From Prostheceraeus crozeri (Eukaryota; Platyhelminthes; Polycladida; Euryleptidae): 64,000 bases of DNA. The position numbers and the translations under genes were made by a program. Below, piece after piece: positions 35,344 to 46,254 of the stretch (position 1 is the first letter of the stretch; every line of letters starts with the position of its first letter). The notes beneath the pieces are model-generated. The model searched no databases. It was given only the letters and a program-made list of their open reading frames with translations, and was not told the DNA's origin. Location: assembly GCA_907163375.1 (NCBI GenBank), contig CAJQUW010000478.1, forward strand, positions 62,001 to 126,000, read 5' to 3'.

Positions 35344-37602
35344 CCCTTCTACTGCGCACCTATTTTTCTTACGTCCCTTGCGCACCTAGTGACAAATGTC
35401 ACTCACCTCTATTATTCAGTTAATTCTATTGTGAATATAGTACTATCGTTATATTATCCTAAATATTATTTTCAGCATTGTTTAGGATCGAAAACACCAA
35501 ATATGCATCCAATAATTTTTCTATTTTGAATAAAAAATGGTCGAAAAAAAGCAGGTGACTATTCGCAATCACTGCAGACAACTTTCTGGTGATCAGGACA
35601 CACAAAATTTCTACATTCACTGCACTTAGTGCGTGATAAGCGACGCACTTGGCACTTGAAACACCTTCCACGAGTTTCGCCAGCATCAGGTACAACTTGA
35701 CGGTCAGACAAATTCACCATGCCCGTCTGCATCATTCGATTTCGGACTATAGTGTTCAGGGAAGGCGTCATCCAACGTCGTTGAATGTGAGGTCTAACAA
35801 GACTCTCTCCCAAGTCAATCAGGAACAAGCGCCTTTTGAAATTTTTTCCCGTATTCCATTGTGGGTTTGCTTGTATCCACACCACATAAGCATTCCAGGC
35901 AGAAAGGTCAAGAATATGAAAGAATAAACGCAATGACCAACGCCGACTCTGGCGAGCACACGAATAACCATGGATGCATTGATCGAGAGTATCTACTGCG
36001 CCTTTTGTTTCATTGTAGTTCAGAATCATCACTGGTTTTTGATCCTCACGATCGCTGAGTTCGGCATTACTGTGTAGAGTAGAAAGCAGGACGACGGCGT
36101 TTCCTTTTCGTGGAACGTAACTGCACAAAGTCATTTGTTCATGAAATCCAAAGAGTGATGAATGCTGAGCTCTGCTTCTGTTCTTCAAAAACTCGTTTGG
36201 AATACACCTCTTATTAGAACGCAAAGTGCCGAGCAAGCTGAGATTTTTTTGAAGAAGAGATTGTGCCAACTCGTAAGACGTAAAAAAATTATCTGTTGTA
36301 ATGTTTCTACTGGATTCAATCAATGGTTCTGAGAGAGTTTCAACAACACGTTGGCCTTGTCCAACTTCGCGTCCATCGACTAATGATTTTCCAAGATACA
36401 CCTCGGCATTCCATAAATAGGCTGTATTAGAATCACACAGAGACCAAATTTTTATGCCATACTTGTCGGGCTTTGAGCTCATGTACACTCGAAAACTGCA
36501 GCGACCACGAAATGGCATCAATTGCTCATCAATAGTAATATATTCAGACAACGTGTAATTCTTACGGCACTGACGAATAAACAACTCCCATAGCTGACGA
36601 CAAGCAGCCATTTTATCAGTTGACGAGCGTTCCGATCGTGTTTCCTTTTCATCGAATCTGATAAATTTCAGAATTATTTGAAATCTTGAAAGACTCATTA
36701 TAGCACCAAATATACGCCTGCCGTATTTGGAAGACCATAATTGTTCATAACTTTCACCTTTGGAGTGAAAAACACCCGCAAGGAGTAAACAACCAAAGAA
36801 AGCTTTCATTTCAGTTACATCAACATCGTAATATCTTTCTCCGTACCAATTTCCATGTTCTCTTATCCAATGACTTGCATATCGATTCGTCATATCACAG
36901 ATAAGATTAACTATTTCATCAGTAATAAGCGAGTTCAAACAATTTTCAATACAGTCTGTTGAAGCATGTCGGGTTGGTCCACTGACTTCCCTGACAATAT
37001 GTCTTCCAGATCGACGCCCAACTTGAACCGGAGGATCGCGAAGCCATATTCTATTTTCTCTGTCGACGAAATGACTATTATTTGAGTGACTCTCTTCATC
37101 ATCACGTAAATCGTCGTTGTCGATTGAATCATCAAATGATTCATCTGAGATAACTTCCTCCTCTTCGACGTGATTTTCTTCCGAGTCCGAGCTGTCTACA
37201 GTCACTTCGGGATGTAATTGTAAAGTCTCGTCAAAACGGTCGATCAAATCTTCAATGTTTGGACGCGCAGCCCTATGCAAATAACTTCTAGCCGATGCCA
37301 TGATAATGGAACTGACAAACAATAATATAAATGCAATATATAAACAATAACATCGACGCTATGAGTTGATGTCATCTTGCGCTTTCATTGGCTGAAATAC
37401 TTGAAAGCGTACGTCAGTTACAACCAATCGTTTCTCCTAGACTGCTGAGAGTCTCTCTGTAAGTGTTTGACGCGTTATTATATTGCTGATGAACACAAAA
37501 TAAAAGTCACGAAAGCGGTGTTTGATACGACACTCACTTTTCTCGTGGTCATCGAATAATGGAAAGGGTGTGACATTTGTCACGGGGTGCGCAGTAGAAG
37601 GG
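35344..37602 (-). mobile_element. piggyBac element 2, apparently complete
   Basis: TTAA duplications (35340-35343, 37603-37606) flank perfect 17-bp inverted ends CCCTTCTACTGCGCACC. Subterminal palindromes GTGACAAATGTCAC (35389-35402) and GTGACATTTGTCAC (37570-37583) lie near each end. The only gene is a full-length transposase on the minus strand with no stop or frameshift. Ends, target site and enzyme all look whole, so this may be an active or recently active autonomous element. Confidence 0.96.
35559..37322 (-). CDS. piggyBac transposase, intact
   Basis: This 587-residue protein is the usual length for the family. It would cut the element at its TTAA-flanked ends and paste it into a new TTAA. 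Residues 1-100 are acidic (for example VEEEEVISDESFDDS), as in other piggyBacs. The DDE_Tnp_1_7-type core follows, with the catalytic aspartates at D265 (YITIDEQLMPFRGR), D344 (ITTDNFFTSY) and D444 (GAVDTLDQ, with D447 in support). The C-terminus (about 554-587) has cysteine pairs CFKC, CSEC, a C..H pair and CSDC, the cross-brace zinc domain that binds subterminal DNA. A second Met at residue 8 (37301) could be the true start. It shares the core but little detailed sequence with the decayed copy at 30.9-32.3 kb, so the two are different families. A host-domesticated gene is unlikely because both transposon ends are preserved. Confidence 0.97.
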   Translation of the reverse strand: MFVSSIIMASARSYLHRAARPNIEDLIDRFDETLQLHPEVTVDSSDSEENHVEEEEVISDESFDDSIDNDDLRDDEESHSNNSHFVDRENRIWLRDPPVQVGRRSGRHIVREVSGPTRHASTDCIENCLNSLITDEIVNLICDMTNRYASHWIREHGNWYGERYYDVDVTEMKAFFGCLLLAGVFHSKGESYEQLWSSKYGRRIFGAIMSLSRFQIILKFIRFDEKETRSERSSTDKMAACRQLWELFIRQCRKNYTLSEYITIDEQLMPFRGRCSFRVYMSSKPDKYGIKIWSLCDSNTAYLWNAEVYLGKSLVDGREVGQGQRVVETLSEPLIESSRNITTDNFFTSYELAQSLLQKNLSLLGTLRSNKRCIPNEFLKNRSRAQHSSLFGFHEQMTLCSYVPRKGNAVVLLSTLHSNAELSDREDQKPVMILNYNETKGAVDTLDQCIHGYSCARQSRRWSLRLFFHILDLSAWNAYVVWIQANPQWNTGKNFKRRLFLIDLGESLVRPHIQRRWMTPSLNTIVRNRMMQTGMVNLSDRQVVPDAGETRGRCFKCQVRRLSRTKCSECRNFVCPDHQKVVCSDCE

Positions 37603-37715
37603 TTAAAGGGAAATCTCAAATGGAAAATGGAAAATGAAAGACTCCTTTTCCCGGGTGACAGCGGCCTAACTGTCAATTAGCTATACCTCATGATTTTGGC
37701 ATGCATTGCTTCATG

Positions 37716-39883
37716 CAGGGCTGTGGAGCCGATGCGCTATCTCATCGGCTCCGGCTCCACGACACTGATGTGAAAGGCTCCGGCTCGGCTCCGACTCCGG
37801 CTCCGACTTCAAATTCAGGTTCTATCTATGCTGGTTATCCTGGATCCGTTGAACGGGTTTTTTGGATAACGGTGTGGCCTTTAGAGGCTTGCTACAATCA
37901 TCAAATTAGTTTTCATTAACAAGCAACGACTTAAGTTAATAATAAAAATGATGATAGCCTAATATAATGACAAATTACATACTTGTCATATATTTTTGCA
38001 TGAATTGACTATCTCTGAAAGATAAAATAAAGTTATAGCCAGGATTGGTTAAATTAGATAAAGATCTCCCGCACTGGCTAAATATAAATTGGCCTAGCCT
38101 GCAACCAGTCTACTACGAGGCTACATTAAATAAGACCACATGAGTGATGATGATATACCTAATTAGCCGTCCCAGGGGCCGAATAGTAGTATAAGCTTTT
38201 TAACAAAGCTTGAATATGAAACTGGATAGCGTATGCCTCTAAATAGCTTATAGGGCCTGTATCTACTCGAACATGGAAAGGGTATCGGATAATATGATAA
38301 TATGATCGGTGGGTAGCCCACGACTCATCATCTGTAGAAATTGTAATTTAGATAGCCTCATTGCAGTGTAGGCTAGAAATGTACAATTGAAAATTATACT
38401 TAAAAAAATTAAAAATATCTAGTTTAGGACAAGTTTTGTAATTCTATGCAGCATACTTAATAAGTTAAGGCCTAACTTACATTATATTAATTTCGTATTT
38501 TTCATTATGGCGTTAAGTTGCACTAAATAATTCATCAATGATTCATGTATATTATTATATTCAATTTATGTATAACACATTACCACTATTCCTCTGATGA
38601 TGGCTAGGCTGATGAAACTGAACTCGGAGTATCACACAGTATGTTGCAGGGTGCTATGCATAATAAAAATTTGACTGCGAGCACCGAGCAGAAATCCCAT
38701 CTACTTTGCTAGCTTTCGAATGCGCGTGCGGTTTAATGTCACAGACAATAGAAAAGGGAGGTCAAAAGGCGCCTTTATTGAGAGCGTCTCAGTCTTTTTT
38801 TATTGTTTACACATAAGTCAGCATGATATCAGCATAAAGTGTTGACAGACGGAAAAAGTAATAATGAAAGTTCTTGAAATCCACAGGTCTATGACATTTG
38901 GGGAAATATTATTACACGATACGGCTCTTGTGCAGTCCTCCCCCCCCCATTTTTTCTCTGGTCAAAAGATGCAGCACCATTGGATGTCCGTTTCAGTATC
39001 ACCGGTTTGAGTGAAGCATTCCGTGCTGTTGTAAAAATATACGTGGGTAATTGCGATGTCATGGTCGCAAACTTCGTCAGCAAGTCAACATTGTAATTTG
39101 CCTTCGGGTTTTTCGCATTGAAGTCAAAGGAAATTCATTGTGAATGAGATACCTTTAAAATAATAGGGCGCTACTAGAAGTGGCTGGGTCGCTTATTGCT
39201 ATAGCCATGTGAGGACTTGTAGTCAGGTCATTCGTGTCAGTGTGAAGAGTTATCCCTCCAATCAAAATTGATCAAATTGAATAATCGATTGTTTTGAAAA
39301 ATGTGGGTGGGGGGACTGCACAAGAGCCTACAATACAATCTAAGGAAATTGGCATTGTCACAGATGCCAGTAGCCATACCGATAGATGATAGCCTACATA
39401 GTAACCGTATTAGATTTAAGACATTGCGCAAGAAATGTAGCTATATTATCTTTGCTGACTGAACTGGAAATGTGTACATAAATGACTGGCGACTTGTCTC
39501 TAGGAATCTACAATCATCTAGTTAGCATGCATATAACAAGTCTTCAAATTGATGGATTTTGGAGAATACGTTGTCAATATGGAAATTAGTCTTACGAAAC
39601 ATATGCAATAAAAAAATATTACACATGTGTGTAAATATATGATAAATATAATACAAAAGAAGGCGGCAACTGCAAAGAAAGATATCGTGGAGGACAGATC
39701 ATTGGTATACTTAAAAGACATATCTTTAGATTTCAAATGATTTAATTTTTTTATGATGCCAATTAATAACTTTCAAAATTCTAGATTTATATCAAAGCTC
39801 AAACTATCGGAGCCGGAGCCGGAGCCGGAGCTGGAGCCTTTGTGATAAATCGGCTCCGGCTCGGCTCCGGCTCCACAGCCCTG
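37716..39883. mobile_element. hAT-type DNA transposon, copy 2
   Basis: A perfect 8-bp duplication GCTTCATG (37708-37715 and 39884-39891) flanks the same CAGGGCTGTGGAG ends as copy 1, in the same orientation. It is 2168 bp and nearly identical to copy 1 apart from two deletions (around 38289, about 120 bp, and around 39120, about 25 bp) and a few substitutions. The different flanking octamers prove two independent insertions and not a segmental duplication. Confidence 0.93.
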
Positions 39884-39891
39884 GCTTCATG

Positions 39892-41325
39892 GCATGAAAT
39901 TTTGAATATTAAGCTGGGAATTCCAGAGAATAGCAATTAATATAATCTGATTCGCGTGAATGTGCGATACTACTGTTCCATGCAATTTCTCTAATAAAAG
40001 AAGATACAATTTTCGTGCGCAATGCGCACAATTCAGCATTTTCGGCGATTGTGAACACTTTTGGGCCCACTATGTGTGAGCTAAAAAGTGCCTCACTTGA
40101 GCAAGTGGACCTAAGTTCCTTTCACTTCCATTGCATTTTTATTATGTCGGCATGCAGTTTTCTTGTGCTTATTAATGTGCTGAAGATGAGACAGAAACAA
40201 AGTCCCTCGGAGAAAATTAAATCACCCATAAGTTTCCACAAGGGTTGTCCATGGGATAGGCATCTCATGGGAGACCCATTGATTTGGGATGTGTCCGGAA
40301 CAAAGCATTGGGTTCATGGGCCGCGCATTATCATTGATTTTCAGGAGTTGGTTCAGGGAGAATCATTTATCAATTCCATTATTTCATTTTATATCTCTAA
40401 ATAGATCAAATGATAAATCTATGAAATTGCAGTGTGCATGCAATCTATTTAAGTGCAATATATTTTCCCAACATTTGTTTAGCAGACAAAACATGATCGA
40501 CTTTCCTAAAAGCTGTCGTGTTTTTACTATCATGCGAGCTATTCGTCAAATACTAACAGTAATTTATTATGAAAATACTTATCGAATTTCCTTTCACACC
40601 CGAGTTCTATAAAAGACCAGATGGTGCAAGTGAAGCATTCTTTCATTTCATCAAGTGTCAACAATGTAACCGCCTCGAACACGAGAAATATCTCGGGTGG
40701 CTACATCTTTTGAGATCTGATGCAATTTATCACGAAGCCAGATTGTGTAAACATGTGATGAGAAGTACCTAGTGAAGTGCCTCAATATCGGATGCAACAT
40801 TGAGTAATTGAAGAATGCAAATCGACCTCTACTTGCCTGCGATAAAGCCATGTTTTCCTGTCGAATTCCCGTTCTCAATAGATGACCGGTGGCCATATGG
40901 TCAAACGATTTGCTTGGAGGATCACTCCGTTTTCGTGACAATGAGTACTGCTGTTAATAAAGCATTTATTTTGCGATCGATCTTATATTTATACATTGCT
41001 CCATGTTCATAGTTTAATGGACAAATGAAATCTACGTGTAGATCTTCCATTCTTTGACAGATTAAAGGCGTAGAAGTTATCATAAAAATGTCAAATTTAC
41101 GAGATTGATCGGAGAAAATTATATATTTGTCAGAGCATTTATCTGCATGACGTTTGCACTAACATAATCCATCAGTTACTCATTTGCCAATTTTGTGAGT
41201 ATTCGCGGTTATCTTCTTATAAAGGACATTCTAGGCGAGGGAATATAAGAAAATATTTTTCTTCGCTGTAAATGATTATTCACCTACTTCGAACGTGTCA
41301 ATTAAATCTCTTCGCTCTTTCCCAC
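39892..41325. other. No gene recognised
   Basis: Several 60-130 codon frames overlap on both strands (40015-41012), none with a recognisable family. Confidence 0.4.
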
Positions 41326-41458
41326 GTAACGCGATGGCGGTGAATTCATTTCCGGAGGAAACTTGAGACGGTCCTCTGTATCCGGCTTCGGTCCCTCCTT
41401 CATCCACTTCCGGTAATCCAAGTCCTGCCACTGCGGCCCGTACATGTCTCCGCCGCAC
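41326..41458 (-). CDS. Probable internal exon of a host gene
   Basis: On the minus strand, a pyrimidine-rich acceptor (CATTTTCGTCCATTTCAG) precedes a GC-rich open stretch encoding CGGDMYGPQWQDLDYRKWMK, EGPKPDTEDRLKFPPEMN and SPPSRY. A GT follows at 41325-41324 (TAC|GTGGGA, a weak donor). The exon starts in phase 2 and ends in phase 0, and the FN3 exon at 4300 starts in phase 0, so the two would join in frame as SPPSRY-VRPMANN, which reads like the opening of an FN3 domain. Composition is unlike the AT-rich flanks. The W/C-containing block and SPP-x-RY-x-GKS read-through resemble an LRR C-terminal cap, but the second cysteine pair is not visible. Alternatively it is a last exon of another gene, as an in-frame TAA follows at about 41309. 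Confidence 0.5.
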
Positions 41459-41748
41459 CTGAAATGGACGAAAATGAATTTGGTGACATGCATGGTCGTA
41501 GCTTGCTATGTGGAGATCAATTATCAATCAAGTAATGTAAAGATAGATCAAATCACGGCACGGCTAAAAATTCGAAGAATACAGGAAGCGGAAGAAAACA
41601 AACTTAAATAACTACCCTTGAAAAGTCGTGTAACAGATTAGATTAATGAAAGTCCAGTGTGTATAAATACAGATTAATATCTAAAACATAGAGATCTATA
41701 TTAGTCATCTATACTAGTGTCATCTATACTTCATGTATATAGAGGATC

Positions 41749-42540
41749 CATAGAGTAGGTATATTAGGTAGAGTAGCAACTCGGCATGTATTAAATCCCC
41801 AATGTGCATACAGTTTCGATTTCATTTAATCAACATGAGTCGAGACCAGGCAACACCTGTGATATATGAAAGTTACTTTAGCAGAATTGTGCACGAATTT
41901 GACTGACACTTTGCATGACAACAATACGGAATAAAGAATAACTTCCACAAATCGTCCATGTCATGACCACTTGGAGAGGAAATATAGTTTGTTGAATTAG
42001 CAATTCGATGGGTTACCATTACTTAGAGGTCAGCTTTATTACAATAACATTATTTTCTTCTGCGTGATCATATCACAAGCAACCTGCCACTGAAAGAACA
42101 AAGCATCATGATGATAGAAGCGGATTATAATTAACTTTAAAAGATGTTAATGGGTCCACTCTTCTCAGATTCAAGAAATGTCGCCAATTGTGAATCATAA
42201 AATCATCAAGTCTTTTCCTTGAAGACTTGCAGGGACTTGCATTAAATTGCAGTTCATGAAATTTACTAGATCATCAGCTCGCTGAATTAGGATGCTTGTT
42301 AACAAATATTCAGTCCTTTTGATGTCCAACTTGTTTCATGCTACTCATAAAGGGGCTTCATGTCGGTAGTATATGAATTAGCAAAAACTTAGCTTTTTGA
42401 AAACTGATCAAATGATTTTATGGACCACAGGAACGTTATCTCCGTATAAAAACTGAATCCTTTCATATAAAAACTTTCACTGTATACAGATAATTTTTTG
42501 AGTCGACACTACCTATATATACTTGCTCTATGAGAGGATC
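41749..42540. repeat. Unclassified repeat, left member of a 0.8-kb inverted pair
   Basis: TAGAGTAGGTATATTAGGTAG at the left edge and internal blocks such as AGACTTGCAGGGACTTGCAT and CATGCTACTCATAAAGGGGC are found in reverse complement at 62860-63714. No coding sequence or terminal signature was recognised. Confidence 0.85.
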
Positions 42541-43888
42541 TTCCATGAGACAGAGGCATTATTTAATCACCTAAACTTGACAACAAATAGTCCAATAGTG
42601 TCCAAGATAAGGTATCCATCTTTAATCAATATCTGACAATATAGAGCGACGCCGTTTGGCGCTAGGGTCAGTTTCAAGTGATTGCATTATAGCTACTAAT
42701 GTGATATTCTCGTATTGGTGTTCACAACATTCGCTGATAAAAATTCATCAAGTTTTTTATTCAAAAAACAAAGAAAAATCATCCGCATGGACATATCAAG
42801 AAGCAGAACACTATACATTGGTTGCTAGCTACCTGTAATCACCTTTACTTGTCCGCAATCGAAGCTTGCAGTGTGTTTTAATCATTGGGAAAATTCATAA
42901 TTGGAATACTAAGGGCATCACATAAATTCTGATTTTCACATGAGAAACGAAATTCATCTACTGAAATTTCAAGGTGTTCTCAAGCTCTACATTTTTCTAC
43001 AAATTTGAAGAAAACCGCTGGACTAAATGAAGAGTAAGTTCATGACATTAGTCGTCAGCTGAAATGATATCACCCAATACTTATGTGCTTGACGAGTGTT
43101 CCACATTTCAGCCTAACCATTTCTTTAATTCTTTAATTTTTTAATCATTATGTCACATGCTTTGTCGTATACAAAGCTCGTATATTCATTTTATTTATTA
43201 ATTGTTCAATCTTTGCTAAAGCACAGAAAGTTGACGGATAGCATATTTAAACTTGAATTCACAACAAAATATCATGTCATTGAAAAGTCGAAGACTATTT
43301 GTTTACACAAGATGTCTCCATGAATAATTAATGATCTGCAATCGAATCTCTTATGGCCACACTTAGACATGAAAGTCTTCAGCAATATTGTTTTTCGTCA
43401 AACAATTCTAGTTAGCAATGATTAGAATATTGTCAGCCTTGCAGAAGATTAACAGAAATATTATTTATTCAGAGTTCAGTCATCTTCTGTTGTCGAGAAT
43501 CATGAACTTCCCAGGAAGACAAAAATGATGAATGACAGTTGATACTCATTCAAATTGCATCATGAATTTAGGCATAATAATGTTGTTTCATCGCGATCTA
43601 ATGTCCATGTAAAATAAATGAGTTTTCGACCAAATGGCTATTCTATCAAATGAGATTCGACAAGTTTTCCGGTCATCGAGTAAAGTTCGGTACATTTTAT
43701 TGATTGATGATGAAAGTCGAAGAATTTACTTTACTTTGCGGTGACCTAATTTCTTAGTACATTCAACTGGTTGTCATTTTCAGATTATGTAAGTTTACTT
43801 TGAACTCCGGGTGAGCAGGACAATGTGGAGCCTTCGTCCTGCCTATCCTGAGCTCCCAAGATACAAAATGAAAGCGTATCATAAATAA
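42541..43888. other. No gene recognised
   Basis: AT-rich with no long frames. Confidence 0.4.
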
Positions 43889-44517
43889 TAGGGTACTTAA
43901 GGATTATCCCACTCACGTTTTCAAATTTGTCTAAAATCCGCAGAAATGAATCAATCGTCACAAAACTTTAGGCACTCGTAAGTGAGGATGTTTTCTACCT
44001 ACATGCCAAAATTTGTGCAAATCGGACAAATGCGTTTTGAATTAGGAGCGATAACTTGAAGTGCAGCTATGTCTGCAGCTTGATCTGACTTCTTCTAACC
44101 TCATCGTCTCAGCAGAAAGCAAGAAGTCAACAAAGTAATTTCTCGACAACTCGTGAAATGATAATGACCAGGCCGCATCCCTTAGACTAACATTTTTAAC
44201 TTTAAAAAGGTGTGACAAGGTAGTGGTCGTTGGAAGATTTCAAATAGCAGTGGATGAGACGAAGAGGCAGAGAAAACAATGTACACGCGAGTAACAATAA
44301 AGCGTCGAACAGACGAAGTCAGATCATGCTGTTGACATCGCTACACTTCACGTTATCGTCTGTAATGCAAAAAGTACTTGTCCGATTTGCATAAATTTTT
44401 GCATATGGGTAGAAAATATAGTTAAGTACGTCTACCTGAAGATTGGTGATGATCGATATACATTTGCAGATTCTAGATAAATTTGAAAACCTGGGGAAAA
44501 CAACCCGCAAGTACCTA
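43889..44517. repeat. Foldback/MITE-like inverted repeat
   Basis: TAGGGTACTT (43889-) and AAGTACCTA (-44517) mark the ends, with TAA on both sides. The arms (about 43905-44065 and 44325-44500) match in reverse complement over about 160 bp with mismatches, for example GCAAATCGGACAA and its mirror. The superfamily is unknown. Confidence 0.75.
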
Positions 44518-45370
44518 TAATGGTGTTATAAGTTGCGAATTTGAGAATTCAAATGAACGAATTCAAAGAAACGAAGTTACTCATTTGGAATTGACAGAAA
44601 GCGGACTGCAGTCGCACCTAAAGGTGCGTTTACACGTGAATCTTCATTGCTGCCACCTAACTTGCACGTGTATGCCATTAACTCCTTCTGACACTAGATT
44701 ACTGACATTTACCGACATTATAAAAATGAAGGACTAGAACGGACATTGACATTGAAAACAATATAGCATATGGTGGACATGCGTTGCCATGACAACGGTG
44801 TTTAAACGATGGCTGCTTCTAGTGACTGACAGAAAGAAGATGCCGGCAGCTTATGAGTGTACTACGTAAGGATTCACGTTTATTATCATTTCTCCTTATG
44901 TATAAAAACATTTTGATGAAATAGCTTACAATAAATCGCTTGATGGCAAGAATCTAAATCTGTTGCATGTTCCAGTAATTTGGTTCTTCTTAGGATCTAA
45001 CAACATTGATCTAGATCAGCACGGCGCCTAAATAAGAGGCTGAAATGACCATTAGCAAACAGGTATTGTCCCTTGTAAGTCATAAGTCATAAATGTTTAT
45101 TCTGAAATATACAGAAAACGCAAAGCGATGGCCGCAAGGGCACTTACAAGCAAGCGTTGATAACGTGTTACATATGCATACGCAAAGTTTAGCATCAATA
45201 AAAAATACATGAGACATATGTTTACAAATACACCAAGTGATCATGATGTACATGTACATCATAAACAAATTATGTAAGACCTACATATTTACAGATTTTC
45301 AGAGTCATCATGATATACATCATATACCATATACAAAATATGTGAGATCTATAGGGCTGGCCCTATATGT
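44518..45370. other. No gene recognised
   Basis: The plus-strand frame 44483-44737 partly overlaps the foldback edge and is not recognisable. Confidence 0.35.
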
Positions 45371-45371
45371 A

Positions 45372-45435
45372 ATCATCACTCTTCAAATTTGCTAATATAG
45401 GCCGGCCTATATTAGCAAATTTGAAGAGTGATGAT
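45372..45435. repeat. Perfect 64-bp palindrome
   Basis: Two 32-bp arms meet without a spacer at GGCC|GGCC (axis 45403/45404), the left arm starting ATCATCACTCTTCAAATTTG. Perfect identity implies recent origin or a cruciform-prone site. Confidence 0.97.
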
Positions 45436-45436
45436 C

Positions 45437-46254
45437 ACGACATGATAAGAGTTCATTGGATGGGAGTCCTCACAATGGAGCAAAAGAACGTAAATGCTTA
45501 ACATCTAATACAAGAATGAGTGCAACAAAATCATCTATACAAAATTTACACTTAAATGATCATGGTCACAATATATACAAATTCACTCGGATCAATGAGA
45601 TTGAGACTCTTCTTGATCTTCATTATGATGAGAATCATCTTCAATATGGAATGTAGGAATGTATCTAAAGAAAATTTACCATCAGGTATAAAAAGCACTT
45701 GTCAAATGATTTTATACGAAATCACACATTAGCAGTCACAGTATGAGCAAAATTCACTCAGATCAATTGATTTGAGTCTGTTCTTGAACATCATGTCTAG
45801 TCTTATTAACTCTTCTAGTCTTATTAACCTAAGCACATCGAAAAGTCGGATTTCTAAGATAAGTATTGTGATCGGAACGCAGCGGCCTGACTTCTTGAAT
45901 GCTGGACATGTTCTAGCTGATTTTCAGATTAATGCATTTTTCTTTATCACCAATCATCTAATTACTACTGTCTGGACACTGACTGATGGCGCTGAATGCG
46001 GGCAACCCCCACGGACGTTGCCAAAGATCAAAAACAGATCCCAAGGACCGAAAGATAGCCGCTCGGCTAGAAGAAAAGGAGGGACAAGAGCACAGTAAAT
46101 CATGTCTTTGCTTTCTCACCACACCGACTTGAATAGCATCATGAAGAAGCAAGTGTCGACTCACTTGTCAAGTAGGCCCTACAAGCGCTTCTGAAAGTCA
46201 TCCGCAATTTTGTGACTAATCGTGGATAGATAAAGTCAGCAACTTTCAATGTCA
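45437..46254. other. No gene recognised
   Basis: A 108-codon plus-strand frame (45772-46098) has no family resemblance. Part of it (about 45925-46000) looks like 46640-46720, so it is repeat-derived. Confidence 0.4.

Larger units (their letters stand above)
34879..37666. mobile_element. Harbinger-like MITE, copy 2, split by piggyBac element 2
   Basis: The left end GGCTGCTATCACACAGG (TAA at 34876-34878) and right end GGGTGACAGCGGCC (TAA at 37667-37669) match the ends of the MITE at 13601-14070 in inverted orientation. The interior 34895-35310 is nearly the same as copy 1. The piggyBac insertion occupies 35344-37602. An extra end-like block (TTTTTCTGTGTGATAGG, about 35300-35316) suggests that this copy is compound, or that the sequence on the right came from a second MITE. 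Confidence 0.65.

Noticed and set aside
37716-39883. Segmental duplication of 8082-10390
   Set aside because: Each copy has its own 8-bp target duplication, and the homology stops exactly at the element ends.
41309-41458. Definite LRR C-terminal cap or mitochondrial protein assignment for this exon
   Set aside because: The residues are suggestive, but the expected cysteine pattern is missing and no family could be confirmed by eye.
45772-46098. 108-codon plus-strand frame as a gene
   Set aside because: It is partly repeat-derived, with no recognisable domain or splice signals.
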